Below are positions 1 to 6,142 of a stretch of DNA of 22,197 nucleotides, piece by piece. The DNA comes from Clostridia bacterium (GTDB lineage Bacteria; Bacillota; Clostridia; Christensenellales; Borkfalkiaceae). Positions within the stretch are counted from its first letter, which is position 1. The number at the start of each line of letters is the position of its first letter. The notes below the pieces were generated by a model. That model made no database searches. It had not been told where the DNA came from and was given only the letters and a program-made list of their open reading frames with translations. A program made the position numbers and the translations under genes. Location of the stretch: the NCBI GenBank assembly GCA_900770685.1, contig CAAGLC010000057.1:1-22197 (forward strand). The letters run 5' to 3'.

Positions 1-14
1 ACATGTTCGTCCAT
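1..14 (-). CDS. 5' end of a leftward gene (first four codons only)
   Basis: The minus strand reads ATG GAC GAA CAT from position 14, giving Met-Asp-Glu-His before the window ends. A near-perfect Shine-Dalgarno sequence, TAAGGAGGTGA, lies at 31-21 on the minus strand, 6 bases before the ATG. A TATAAT -10 box is at 44-39 on the same strand, but I see no good -35 box. Together these support a real gene start transcribed away from spoIIR. Four residues are too few to identify the product. Confidence 0.6.
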
Positions 15-155
15 TTCTGCTCACCTCCTTATGCTCATATTATAGTAAAACCCAAAAGTTTTCTCTCGACTTTATTTGCTAAAACATAAATAATAGAGCC
101 GCCTAACATACTCTAACGGCTCGTTTATCTTCATAGACAAATCTTTATTTATCGA

Positions 156-208
156 TTAGTTTATTATAGTATAAAATCAACCTTTAGTTTATTATAATAT
201 AAAATCAA
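156..208. repeat. 28-base tandem repeat, two copies
   Basis: The motif beginning TTAGTTTATTATA starts at 156 and again at 184. The first 25 bases of each copy agree at all but one position (G in copy 1, A in copy 2). The unit is very AT-rich and includes TATAAT-like stretches, so it may have duplicated promoter-like sequence, but no gene start follows closely. No function can be assigned. Confidence 0.75.
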
Positions 209-232
209 ACTTAATACACCTTAAAGTGATAT

Positions 233-413
233 TGTTTGCGTTGCAAACAGTTATATTTTTAGACAAGTCTAAAAGTTATATTATATTTGCCATAACTTAC
301 CCTATGGGTAAATATAACTTTGCGTAGCAAAATATAACTGTTTTAAGCAATATAACTTGCCGATAGGCAAATATAACTAGTGCGTCAGTAATAATCCCTA
401 TTACTGACGCACT
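233..413. repeat. Array of non-identical palindromes separated by an 8-base ATATAACT motif
   Basis: Successive perfect or near-perfect hairpins are joined by AGTTATAT (left part) or ATATAACT (right part, four copies at 312-319, 332-339, 350-357 and 371-378). The hairpins are TGTTTGC-GTT-GCAAACA (233-249), TTTTAGAC-AA-GTCTAAAA (257-274), TTACCC-TAT-GGGTAA (297-311), TTTGC-GTA-GCAAA (319-331), a degenerate TGTT-TTA-AGCA (339-349), TTGCC-GATA-GGCAA (357-370), and a 15-bp stem AGTGCGTCAGTAATA with loop ATCCC (379-413). Stem sequences differ while the separator is kept, and left and right separators are complementary, so the whole could fold into a branched cruciform. It resembles REP/MITE-like palindromic DNA rather than any family I can name. 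Confidence 0.8.
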
Positions 414-435
414 AAACCGAAGGTTTTTTATTTAC

Positions 436-465
436 GTATAAAAGTTAAAGTATTCGTCAATAAAT
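436..465 (+). promoter_or_regulatory. Possible forespore (sigma-F/sigma-G type) promoter of spoIIR
   Basis: GTATA at 436-440 matches the -35 element of forespore sigma factors. After 15 bases, GTCAATAAAT at 456-465 partly matches the sigma-F -10 pattern GGnRAnAnTW. spoIIR is a sigma-F gene in Bacillus, so such a promoter is expected here. The -10 match is imperfect and no sigma-A promoter is evident. Confidence 0.4.
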
Positions 466-499
466 TAAGGGTAGTTTAATTTTTAAGGAGAAAGAGAAA

Positions 500-1036
500 A
501 TGAAAAATCTTTGCATAAGTTTTTTAGGTTGCTTCATAATAATTTTGTCGGTAGTGGGCTTGTTGCTTCCGAAAGCGCCCGTATATACCGAATATTTAAG
601 AATACATATCCGCGCTAATTCAAACGGACAAGACGATCAACGAGTTAAATATTTAGTCAAGGAAAAGTTGGTGGAATTTCTTACGCCCGTGCTTGCAGAG
701 TGTAAAACAAAAGAACGAGCAACCGAAAAACTTTTACTTTTAGAAGAACAGATTGAGAAAATTTCCAACGAAGTTTTATTTGAACAAGGCTTTTCATATA
801 ATAGCGACGCAGAAATTAGAGAAGAACTTTTTCCAACGAGAACTTATAACGATTTCACTTTAGAATCGGGGTATTACGACGCGTTGATAGTAGAACTTGG
901 CTCTGGCGAAGGGGACAATTGGTGGTGCGTGGTTTATCCACCTCTTTGTTTCGTTAATCAAAACGCAGGATACGTTTACAAAAGCAAGTTAATGGAAATC
1001 ATTAACCAATTTATATCGAAAATGGAGGGAAAATGA
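500..1036 (+). CDS. spoIIR: Stage II sporulation protein R
   Basis: This 178-residue protein is SpoIIR, the forespore-made signalling protein that crosses to the intermembrane space and triggers SpoIIGA to process pro-sigma-E in the mother cell. One hydrophobic segment at about residues 5-25 acts as signal or anchor. The family signatures are clear: LRIHIRANSN early in the protein, then FPTRTYNDFTLESGYYDAL and NWWCVVYPPLCFV in the C-terminal half. The length is close to other family members. An AAGGAG ribosome site at 484-489 supports the ATG. The stop overlaps the start of sleB by ATGA, so the two genes are translationally coupled, which is unlike Bacillus, where spoIIR and sleB are separate. 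A forespore-type promoter lies just upstream. Confidence 0.95.
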   Translation: MKNLCISFLGCFIIILSVVGLLLPKAPVYTEYLRIHIRANSNGQDDQRVKYLVKEKLVEFLTPVLAECKTKERATEKLLLLEEQIEKISNEVLFEQGFSYNSDAEIREELFPTRTYNDFTLESGYYDALIVELGSGEGDNWWCVVYPPLCFVNQNAGYVYKSKLMEIINQFISKMEGK

Positions 1037-1725
1037 GAAGAATACTTAAGACGATTATCTTTTGCGGATTGTCATTAATGATTTGTCTTGGCATAGGCTT
1101 AACTGCAAAACCGTTGCAACCGCAAACGGCTTACGCGTTGACTTATAAACAAGGCAGTTCGGGACAAACGGTAAAGAAAATACAACAAAAACTCAAAAAT
1201 TGGGGATATTATAAGGGGAGCGTGGACGGAATTTTTGGCAGTAAAACTAAAGAAGCCGTTAAGTACTTTCAAAGAAAGAACAACTTAGTCGTGGACGGAA
1301 TCGTGGGAAACAAAACTTTATCGGCGTTAGGAATTACTTCTTCTTCGTCGTCGGGTGTTACGCAAAATTATTCCGACTCCGACGTTTATTTGCTTGCAAG
1401 ATTAATTTACGGCGAAGCGAGAGGGGAAAGTTACGTTGGGCAGGTTGCCGTAGGCGCAGTCGTTATGAACAGAATTAAAAGCGCGTCTTTTCCTAACAGT
1501 ATGTCGGGGGTTATTTATCAACGATACGCTTTCACGGCTGTAGACGACGGACAAATAAACTTAACTCCGGACGCAACGGCTAAAAAGGCTGCTAAAGACG
1601 CTATGAACGGGTGGGACCCTACCTACGGCGCAATATATTACTATAATCCACAAACGGCTACGAGCGCTTGGATATTTTCAAGACAAACTACCGTAACGAT
1701 AGGAAATCACGTATTTGCGAGATAA
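1033..1725 (+). CDS. sleB: Spore cortex-lytic enzyme SleB
   Basis: This 230-residue protein is a germination lytic transglycosylase that degrades spore cortex peptidoglycan containing muramic-delta-lactam. It has an N-terminal export signal (about 1-36, with hydrophobic core IIFCGLSLMICLGIGL), a peptidoglycan-binding type 1 domain (about 38-100) with the repeat-like VDGIFGSKT and VDGIVGNKT motifs, a serine-rich linker (102-108), and a C-terminal hydrolase_2 catalytic domain (about 115-230). The motif LARLIYGEARGE places the expected catalytic glutamate at E128. A GGAGGG site precedes the ATG. The gene overlaps spoIIR and is followed 11 bases later by ypeB, its usual partner, which in Bacillus is needed for SleB localisation and stability. 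Confidence 0.95.
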   Translation: MRRILKTIIFCGLSLMICLGIGLTAKPLQPQTAYALTYKQGSSGQTVKKIQQKLKNWGYYKGSVDGIFGSKTKEAVKYFQRKNNLVVDGIVGNKTLSALGITSSSSSGVTQNYSDSDVYLLARLIYGEARGESYVGQVAVGAVVMNRIKSASFPNSMSGVIYQRYAFTAVDDGQINLTPDATAKKAAKDAMNGWDPTYGAIYYYNPQTATSAWIFSRQTTVTIGNHVFAR

Positions 1726-1736
1726 GGAGATAGAAT

Positions 1737-3440
1737 ATGGAAGAAAAGAAAAACAACGCCGTTGAAAAGGTTGAAAACGTAGTTAGAGAAAAAAACTATA
1801 CGGGAGAATATTCTAACTCGTTAAAAAACGGGGAATATCTTCCCGTTTCGCCCGTGGCAGAGCCGAAAAGCGAGGACGAAAAAGGGGAAGTTTTAGATAA
1901 AAAATTAGAGTATATCAAAATAAGAGAACAAAAACGAAACGAAAGAGAAAAAATTCGCATGGCTCGTCAAAGAGAAAAAGCAAAACTGGAAGAGCAAAGG
2001 CTAATAGAAGAGGGGCGAGAAAACGAGAGAAGACATCAATTAAAACAAAAGCGTATGCAATTAAAGCAAGAAGAGCGAAACAGAAGAGCCAAGGAAAAAC
2101 GGGAGGAAAGAAGAAAGAATCCCGCAAAGTCTGGTTGGCTTGCCGCAGTAATATCGTTAGGGATAGCAACCTTAGTTTTATCTTCGGTTTTAACCTTTAC
2201 CTTTTTAATGCCCACCGAGAGCGACAACCGTTTAGAAGACGGTTACCATAAGTCTTTTTTCGATACGGTAGAGCAGGTAAAAAATATGGACGTTAATCTT
2301 TCCAAGTCGATTGCGTCAAAGGATAAGGGCGCAATGCAAGGGTATTTATTAGATTTAGCAATCAATAGCGAACTTGCAGAGAGCAATATTCAACAGTTAC
2401 CCTTGCAAGACGAAAACAAGTTCTATACGGGAAGATTAATAAATCAGATAGGTGATTTTGCTAAGTATTTAACCAAAAAAATAGCAAACGGCAACGAAAT
2501 AACCGATAGCGACAAACAGTCGCTAAAAAGATTATATTCGTTAAATCTAACCTTAAAGGATACGCTTTTAAGGGCTATGGGAAATATGGGCGAAGACTTT
2601 TCTTTTGCAAGCCTAAACGAGCAAAAGAGCAACGAGTTTTTGCAAAACTTTACAGACCTTGAAAATTTATCGGTAGAATACCCGGAACTCATTTACGACG
2701 GCCCGTTTTCAGACGGTATTAACGATAGAGAAATAAAAGGCTTGCCACTCAATAAAATCACTCAAGCCGAAGCTAAAGACGAATTTATTAAAATCTTTGC
2801 TAAATTGGGCGTGGACGGAGTTGTTGAAGAGGGAAAAACCAACGGCGTTTTAGAGTGCTTTAACTTTTCCGCTTCGGTTAAAGGAGAAAACCTTTACGCG
2901 CAAATAACCGAAAGGGGTGGCAAACTCGTTATGTTCGATTACGCGGGAAGTTGTAAGGAAGTAAATTATCAAGAAGAAACGGCGTTAAAGACGGCGGAGG
3001 AGTTTTTAAGTCAATTAAATATTTTGTCAATGAAAGCCGTTTGGAGTAATTTGTCCGACAACGTTTACACCTTTAACTTTGCATATTATAAAGACGGAGT
3101 GGTGGTTTATCCCGACATGATAAAAGTTAGAGTATGCGCCGAAACTAATATGGTTATAGGTTTAGAGGCTTCGGGGTATTATACTAACCACGTGGAACGA
3201 GATATACAAAAGCCCGTTCTTTCTGAAAGCAAGGCAAAAACCTTTTGCAACGACGAAATTGAAATAGAAAACACGAGATTAGTCATAATACCAGTAGGCA
3301 ACAAAAGCGAAAAACTTTGTTACGAATTTAACGGAGTGCTCGACGATTCCGTGTATTACGTTTATATTGACGCTATCACGGGTAAGCAAGTGGAAATGTT
3401 TAGAGTTATAGAATCAACCGAAGGAAAATTGTTAATATAA
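1737..3440 (+). CDS. ypeB: Germination protein YpeB with long charged N-terminal extension
   Basis: This 567-residue protein is the partner of SleB, located at the spore membrane, where it stabilises the cortex-lytic enzyme. Residues 1-55 are acidic and polar. Residues about 56-130 are almost wholly Lys/Arg/Glu/Gln and likely form a long helix or coiled coil. A single membrane segment follows at about 133-157 (WLAAVISLGIATLVLSSVLTF). The remainder is the YpeB domain with PepSY-like repeats near the C-terminus, where the segments ending in NMVIGLEASGYY and DAITGKQVEMF resemble that fold. Bacillus YpeB is roughly 450 residues and lacks such an extension as far as I know. A clean AAGGAG site and ATG support the start. 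The operon ends at the terminator at 3463. Confidence 0.88.
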   Translation: MEEKKNNAVEKVENVVREKNYTGEYSNSLKNGEYLPVSPVAEPKSEDEKGEVLDKKLEYIKIREQKRNEREKIRMARQREKAKLEEQRLIEEGRENERRHQLKQKRMQLKQEERNRRAKEKREERRKNPAKSGWLAAVISLGIATLVLSSVLTFTFLMPTESDNRLEDGYHKSFFDTVEQVKNMDVNLSKSIASKDKGAMQGYLLDLAINSELAESNIQQLPLQDENKFYTGRLINQIGDFAKYLTKKIANGNEITDSDKQSLKRLYSLNLTLKDTLLRAMGNMGEDFSFASLNEQKSNEFLQNFTDLENLSVEYPELIYDGPFSDGINDREIKGLPLNKITQAEAKDEFIKIFAKLGVDGVVEEGKTNGVLECFNFSASVKGENLYAQITERGGKLVMFDYAGSCKEVNYQEETALKTAEEFLSQLNILSMKAVWSNLSDNVYTFNFAYYKDGVVVYPDMIKVRVCAETNMVIGLEASGYYTNHVERDIQKPVLSESKAKTFCNDEIEIENTRLVIIPVGNKSEKLCYEFNGVLDDSVYYVYIDAITGKQVEMFRVIESTEGKLLI

Positions 3441-3462
3441 ATTATCAACCATAAAGTTGTTA

Positions 3463-3492
3463 AAAAAAAGAGCGACAAAACGCTCTTTTTTT
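3463..3492. terminator. Bidirectional terminator between ypeB and the leftward unknown gene
   Basis: AAAAAAAGAGCG (3463-3474) pairs perfectly with CGCTCTTTTTTT (3481-3492) across the loop ACAAAA. The A-run and T-run give a U tract for transcripts in both directions. It sits between the converging ends of ypeB and the gene at 3512-4474. Confidence 0.9.
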
Positions 3493-3511
3493 GTAAATAC
3501 GATTAAGGGTG

Positions 3512-4474
3512 CTATTTTTTTATGCATTTACCGGTTATTGCATCTTGAAACATCATCCAAAAACCGCTACCGTGTAAATCAAAAATGGATAAGGGCACGA
3601 ACGAACAGTAGTTTTCAAGTTCCTTAGGGGGAGTGGGTGAGTAAACGCCCGGAACACCGTAACAAACGTATTTTATTTGCTCTTTTTCCATAACCGTTCC
3701 AACGACGTAATATTTGTCGGCGTCGTATGAGATTTTGCAAAATCTGCTTTCAGGGAAAATGGAAGACAGGGAAAGATCAACGGGAAATTTGCTAAAAAGT
3801 TCTTCTAATTCTGGTCTTGCCGTTTTGATATACGGGAATTCTCGCGAATAAACTTTGCTTTCGTCACCGCCTTTTTCATTTTGTAAGCAGTCATAGTGTT
3901 CGTTCCCTTCTTGCTGGTTTTTTTGGCTTTCGATATCGCTAAAAGTATTTTCATTTTTGCACTTTTCATTGTCCCACCCGTCAATCAACTTAATTTTTTC
4001 ATTAATTCCGTCGTCGAGAGAAAAGTAATTTTCGGTCGCAACGGCTTCGTCGTCGTAAATTTCGTTACATTGCTTTTCACAACCTGTAAAAGTGGTTAAA
4101 TTTTTAAGCGTATCAATACTGCACCCCTTTTCAGTTTTACCGAAAGCAACTAAAAGAGGGGGCTTTCCTTGATTATTCTCTTCAAACGAAAATATTCCTA
4201 CTGAAAAATCGGAAAAGGGAGAGAGCGAAGAAAAGACCTTTATTAAACAGGCGGGCTTTTTGTCTAACAAAAAGTATTCAGGGGGATTGTTTTCAAAAAC
4301 CACCGTGCAAAAGTATCCTTTTCCACTAAAAGCAGAAAAGTTAATTAACGACAACGAAAGAGTTACGTTTTGGTCTTCGTGCTCTACTCTAACTATTCCG
4401 CCGAGTTCTTTATCGCCTATGGAAAAGCCCTTTTCCACTTGTTTTAACAGTAAAATTTTTCTAAAAAAGTTCAT
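3512..4474 (-). CDS. Conserved-looking protein of unknown function, two domains joined by an acidic linker
   Basis: I do not recognise this 320-residue protein. Residues 1-125 look like a beta-rich globular domain with no signal peptide. Residues about 130-205 form a polar, Glu/Asp/Asn/Gln-rich linker of low complexity. Residues about 210-320 form a second compact domain with many aromatic residues, including YYVVGTV, YVCYGVPGVYS and GSGFWMMFQDAITGK. There is no membrane segment. The ATG is preceded by a modest GGTGA ribosome site, and a fair sigma-A promoter lies at 4501-4529. It lies between sporulation operons, so a sporulation role is possible, but that is only a guess from position. The composition suggests a cytoplasmic or coat-associated structural protein rather than an enzyme. 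Confidence 0.75.
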   Translation of the reverse strand: MNFFRKILLLKQVEKGFSIGDKELGGIVRVEHEDQNVTLSLSLINFSAFSGKGYFCTVVFENNPPEYFLLDKKPACLIKVFSSLSPFSDFSVGIFSFEENNQGKPPLLVAFGKTEKGCSIDTLKNLTTFTGCEKQCNEIYDDEAVATENYFSLDDGINEKIKLIDGWDNEKCKNENTFSDIESQKNQQEGNEHYDCLQNEKGGDESKVYSREFPYIKTARPELEELFSKFPVDLSLSSIFPESRFCKISYDADKYYVVGTVMEKEQIKYVCYGVPGVYSPTPPKELENYCSFVPLSIFDLHGSGFWMMFQDAITGKCIKK

Positions 4475-4500
4475 TTTTCACCAAAGTAATAAGTTTTTCT

Positions 4501-4529
4501 TTTATACAATATATATGACTTGTGAGCAA
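4501..4529 (-). promoter_or_regulatory. Sigma-A-type promoter of the leftward unknown gene
   Basis: On the minus strand TTGCTC (4529-4524) and TATAAA (4506-4501) are separated by 17 bases. The predicted start of transcription is near 4494, about 20 bases before the ATG at 4474. Confidence 0.55.
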
Positions 4530-4660
4530 GAAAAATAAACGAGAAAAGCAAATTAACTCGAAAAAAGGCGAAAAGAAATAGGCTAAATAGATTAAACGGG
4601 GCGATTAAAATGAATAATTAAAGGTTTATTTGGAGAAAATACAACAAAAGGAGAAAAATT

Positions 4661-4870
4661 ATGGAAAACAAAATAAAACCAAACAGTAAAAATATGCCTA
4701 CGGAAAAGGAATTAACGCTTTTAACCGACTTATTAACGGCAGAAGAAAATTTATATCATAAATATAAAATTTACGCAAAGATAACCACCAACGTTAATCT
4801 TATGGAAAAGTTAGAAAAGTTAAAGCAAAGCCACGAGCAAAAGGTTCGTTCGCTTTTCGAGTTGTTATAG
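4661..4870 (+). CDS. Small CotF-like helical protein
   Basis: This 69-residue protein begins with a polar stretch and then forms what looks like a two-helix hairpin: LTLLTDLLTAEENLYHKYKIYAKI followed by NLMEKLEKLKQSHEQKVRSLFELL-type helices (about 17-43 and 46-69). That pattern resembles the N-terminal half of CotF/ferritin-like coat proteins. The gene is 12 bases upstream of a fuller CotF-like gene, and such small partners beside CotF homologues are usual in clostridia. An AAAGGAG ribosome site stands 7 bases before the ATG. The promoter is not clear in the 185 bases upstream, as might be expected for a mother-cell sigma factor. Family assignment is tentative. Confidence 0.6.
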   Translation: MENKIKPNSKNMPTEKELTLLTDLLTAEENLYHKYKIYAKITTNVNLMEKLEKLKQSHEQKVRSLFELL

Positions 4871-4882
4871 GGGGTATAGATA

Positions 4883-5200
4883 GTGAGAGAATATAAAAAA
4901 GAAGTAACGCTAAACGAAAAACAGACTTTGATAGATTTATTAAATAGCGAAAAAGCGCTAGTAAAGTTATACGCAACGGTTATAACCGAAAGCGTAAGCA
5001 AAGGAGTTAGAACGGCGTTAAAAACCCATTTGCGTTCGGCAATAGAAGACCAAATATCCGTTTTCTTTTTAATGACCGAGTTAGATTACGTTAGAGTTAA
5101 AACGGCAAGCGAGGAAGATAGAAGAACGGCAAGGGAATTATATAAAAAAGAAATAGACGAGGTTTTACAAAGCAACCAAAAAATCCTTGCAAAAAATTAA
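4883..5200 (+). CDS. CotF family spore coat protein
   Basis: This 105-residue, mostly helical protein fits the CotF coat family: LNEKQTLIDLLNSEKALVKLYATVITES near the N-terminus, then a second helix pair with AIEDQISVFFLMTELDYVRVKTAS, the region where CotF proteins carry a helix ending in a Met/Gly-Tyr turn. It begins with GTG, chosen because AGGGGGT at 4869-4875 is correctly spaced at 7 bases. It is almost certainly cotranscribed with the small gene upstream. Expected location is the spore coat under mother-cell control. Exact role is unknown. Confidence 0.72.
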   Translation: MREYKKEVTLNEKQTLIDLLNSEKALVKLYATVITESVSKGVRTALKTHLRSAIEDQISVFFLMTELDYVRVKTASEEDRRTARELYKKEIDEVLQSNQKILAKN

Positions 5201-5215
5201 ATAAAGTAATATAAT
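5187..5215 (+). promoter_or_regulatory. Sigma-A promoter for the queT leader
   Basis: TTGCAA (5187-5192) and TATAAT (5210-5215) are separated by 17 bases. Transcription should begin near 5222, ten bases before the riboswitch aptamer. The -35 box lies inside the last codons of the upstream coat gene. Confidence 0.75.
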
Positions 5216-5231
5216 AAGAGAGTAAATAAAC

Positions 5232-5270
5232 GAAGGTTTTCGGACAACACTTCTAAAACAACCGATAAAG
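5232..5270 (+). promoter_or_regulatory. preQ1-I-like riboswitch aptamer
   Basis: The leader can form the compact H-type pseudoknot of preQ1-I riboswitches. P1 is GAAG (5232-5235) with CTTC (5250-5253). P2 pairs TCGG of the loop (5240-5243) with CCGA (5262-5265). The third loop is A-rich (TAAAACAA, 5254-5261). The order GG-pyrimidines-P2-ACA-C-P1'-A-rich-P2' follows the known Bacillus element. The next gene is queT, a classic preQ1-regulated gene. The 5' segment GAAGGTTTT (5232-5240) can alternatively pair with AAAACCTCC of the downstream terminator, giving a simple antiterminator switched off by ligand. Confidence 0.75.
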
Positions 5271-5275
5271 AGAAT

Positions 5276-5313
5276 AAAACCTCCTTTTCGGTGTCCGAAA
5301 GGGAGGTTTTTTT
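5276..5313 (+). terminator. Riboswitch-controlled terminator that also sequesters the queT ribosome site
   Basis: AAAACCTCCTTTTCGG (5276-5291) pairs with CCGAAAGGGAGGTTTT (5295-5310): 16 pairs with one G-U wobble and the triloop TGT, followed by T residues. The 3' arm contains GGGAGG (5301-5306), the Shine-Dalgarno of queT, so the same hairpin could block both elongation and translation. Confidence 0.85.
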
Positions 5314-5845
5314 GAAAAGTTCGGCAAAATATCTTGCAAGAATAGGGGTTGTGTCGGCGCTGTATTCGGCTCTTTCTTTGCTTGTATTTCCTTTAGCATC
5401 GGGCGCGGTGCAGATAAGATTAGGCGAGGCACTAGCGATTTTACCGTTATTTTTTCCGGAAACGGCAATATCGCTTTTCGTTGGGTGCGTTTTAGTTAAT
5501 TTTATTACCGGATGCTCGCTTTTAGAAGTTTTGCTCGGCTCGTTGGTTACCTTGCTTGCCGGAATTTGTACTGCGATAATAGGCAAAACGGTAAAAAAGA
5601 AATGGTTAAAGGTGGCGTTTGGCGGGCTTTTCCCCGTGCTACTTAACGCCTTTATATTGCCGTTAATTTGGTATTGGTGTTACGGGCAATTAGAATACGT
5701 TTATGCGTTGCAAGTGGCGTTGATATTCGTAGGTCAGTTCGTAAGCGTTTATTTTTTGGGAAGTTTAGTTTTTTATTCGGTTGAAAAGTCGGAAAAAAAA
5801 ACGGAAAAGAATATAGATAAAACGCTAAAAAGTGGGATAAAGTAA
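5312..5845 (+). CDS. queT: QueT-type queuosine precursor transporter
   Basis: This hydrophobic protein, 177 residues from the chosen start, is a QueT family substrate-binding (S) component of an ECF-type transporter for a queuosine precursor, and it works with a shared energising module not in this window. The family pattern RIGVVSALYSALSLLVFPLASGAVQIR, then EALAILPLFFPETAISLFVGCVLVN is visible at the N-terminus, and about five membrane helices follow. I place the start at TTG 5312 because GGGAGG lies 5 bases upstream. A GTG at 5291 is in frame, but it is in the terminator loop and has no ribosome site. The C-terminus is a lysine-rich tail. The preQ1-I-like leader supports the substrate assignment. 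Confidence 0.88.
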   Translation: MKSSAKYLARIGVVSALYSALSLLVFPLASGAVQIRLGEALAILPLFFPETAISLFVGCVLVNFITGCSLLEVLLGSLVTLLAGICTAIIGKTVKKKWLKVAFGGLFPVLLNAFILPLIWYWCYGQLEYVYALQVALIFVGQFVSVYFLGSLVFYSVEKSEKKTEKNIDKTLKSGIK

Positions 5846-5874
5846 AAATCTTCGGCAAAAAGCCGAAGATTTTT
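5844..5874. terminator. Bidirectional terminator between queT and the DUF378 gene
   Basis: AAAAATCTTCGGC (5844-5856) pairs perfectly with GCCGAAGATTTTT (5862-5874) across an AAAAA loop. It overlaps the stop codon of queT and abuts that of the convergent gene, so it serves both. Confidence 0.92.
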
Positions 5875-6090
5875 TTAGTGAATTGCTCTGAAAGGATGAT
5901 AAATTATCCAATAAAAAATCAGCCATATTCCCGCAATACCCACTAAAGAGTAAATTATACGAGAAACGATTGCGCTCATTCCGCTACCGAATAAGAAGGC
6001 AACGAGATTGAAATCAAAAAGACCAATCATAAACCAAACGAGCGCGCCGATAACTACTAGGCAATACGCAATAATCGTTGTAATTCTCAT
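5875..6090 (-). CDS. DUF378 (YuzA-like) small membrane protein
   Basis: This 71-residue protein matches the DUF378 family. It has a first helix with the motif CLVVIGALVWFMIGLFDFNLVAFLFG (about 9-34) and a second with SRIIYSLVGIAGIWLIFYW (about 43-61), the usual IGALNWGLVG...SRIIYxLVGLAG pattern. The role of the family is unknown. It is predicted to be an integral membrane protein with two helices. GGGAGGG is 5 bases before the ATG. It lies 52 bases downstream of the small gene at 6143-6403 on the same strand with no obvious terminator between, so the two may be cotranscribed. Confidence 0.85.
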   Translation of the reverse strand: MRITTIIAYCLVVIGALVWFMIGLFDFNLVAFLFGSGMSAIVSRIIYSLVGIAGIWLIFYWIIYHPFRAIH

Positions 6091-6142
6091 TTTTTCCCTC
6101 CCGTAATAGTGTGGGAAGAAAGAAAAATATTATTCTTTTTTT

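Larger units (their letters stand above)
15..499. other. Divergent intergenic region without a gene
   Basis: This 485-base stretch separates the leftward gene start at 14 from spoIIR at 500 and shows no credible coding frame. It contains, in order: the ribosome site and -10 box of the leftward gene; an inverted repeat GAGCCG (96-101)/CGGCTC (117-122) with a 15-base loop; a 28-base tandem repeat (156-208); a chain of small palindromes (233-413); a small hairpin AAACC-GAA-GGTTT followed by T residues (414-429); and a possible forespore promoter. Because both flanking genes point outward, the hairpins cannot simply be terminators of those genes. Confidence 0.75.

Noticed and set aside
96..122. 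Terminator GAGCCG...CGGCTC
   Set aside because: The stem is only 6 bp with a 15-base loop and no proper T tract, and neither flanking gene ends there.
233..413. CRISPR-like array
   Set aside because: The repeated separator is only 8 bases, the intervening segments are themselves palindromic and of variable length, and no cas gene is near.
1915..2227. Leftward open frames opposite the charged part of ypeB
   Set aside because: They are the complement of the Lys/Glu/Arg-rich codons, which yields Leu/Phe/Ser-rich antisense with no start signals.
4260..4538. Rightward open frame opposite the 320-residue unknown gene
   Set aside because: The leftward frame is longer, has a promoter, and has a bounded terminator. 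The rightward one is antisense and reads through the leftward promoter.
5291..5311. GTG start for QueT at 5291
   Set aside because: It sits at the loop of the terminator hairpin and has no ribosome site. TTG 5312 follows GGGAGG.
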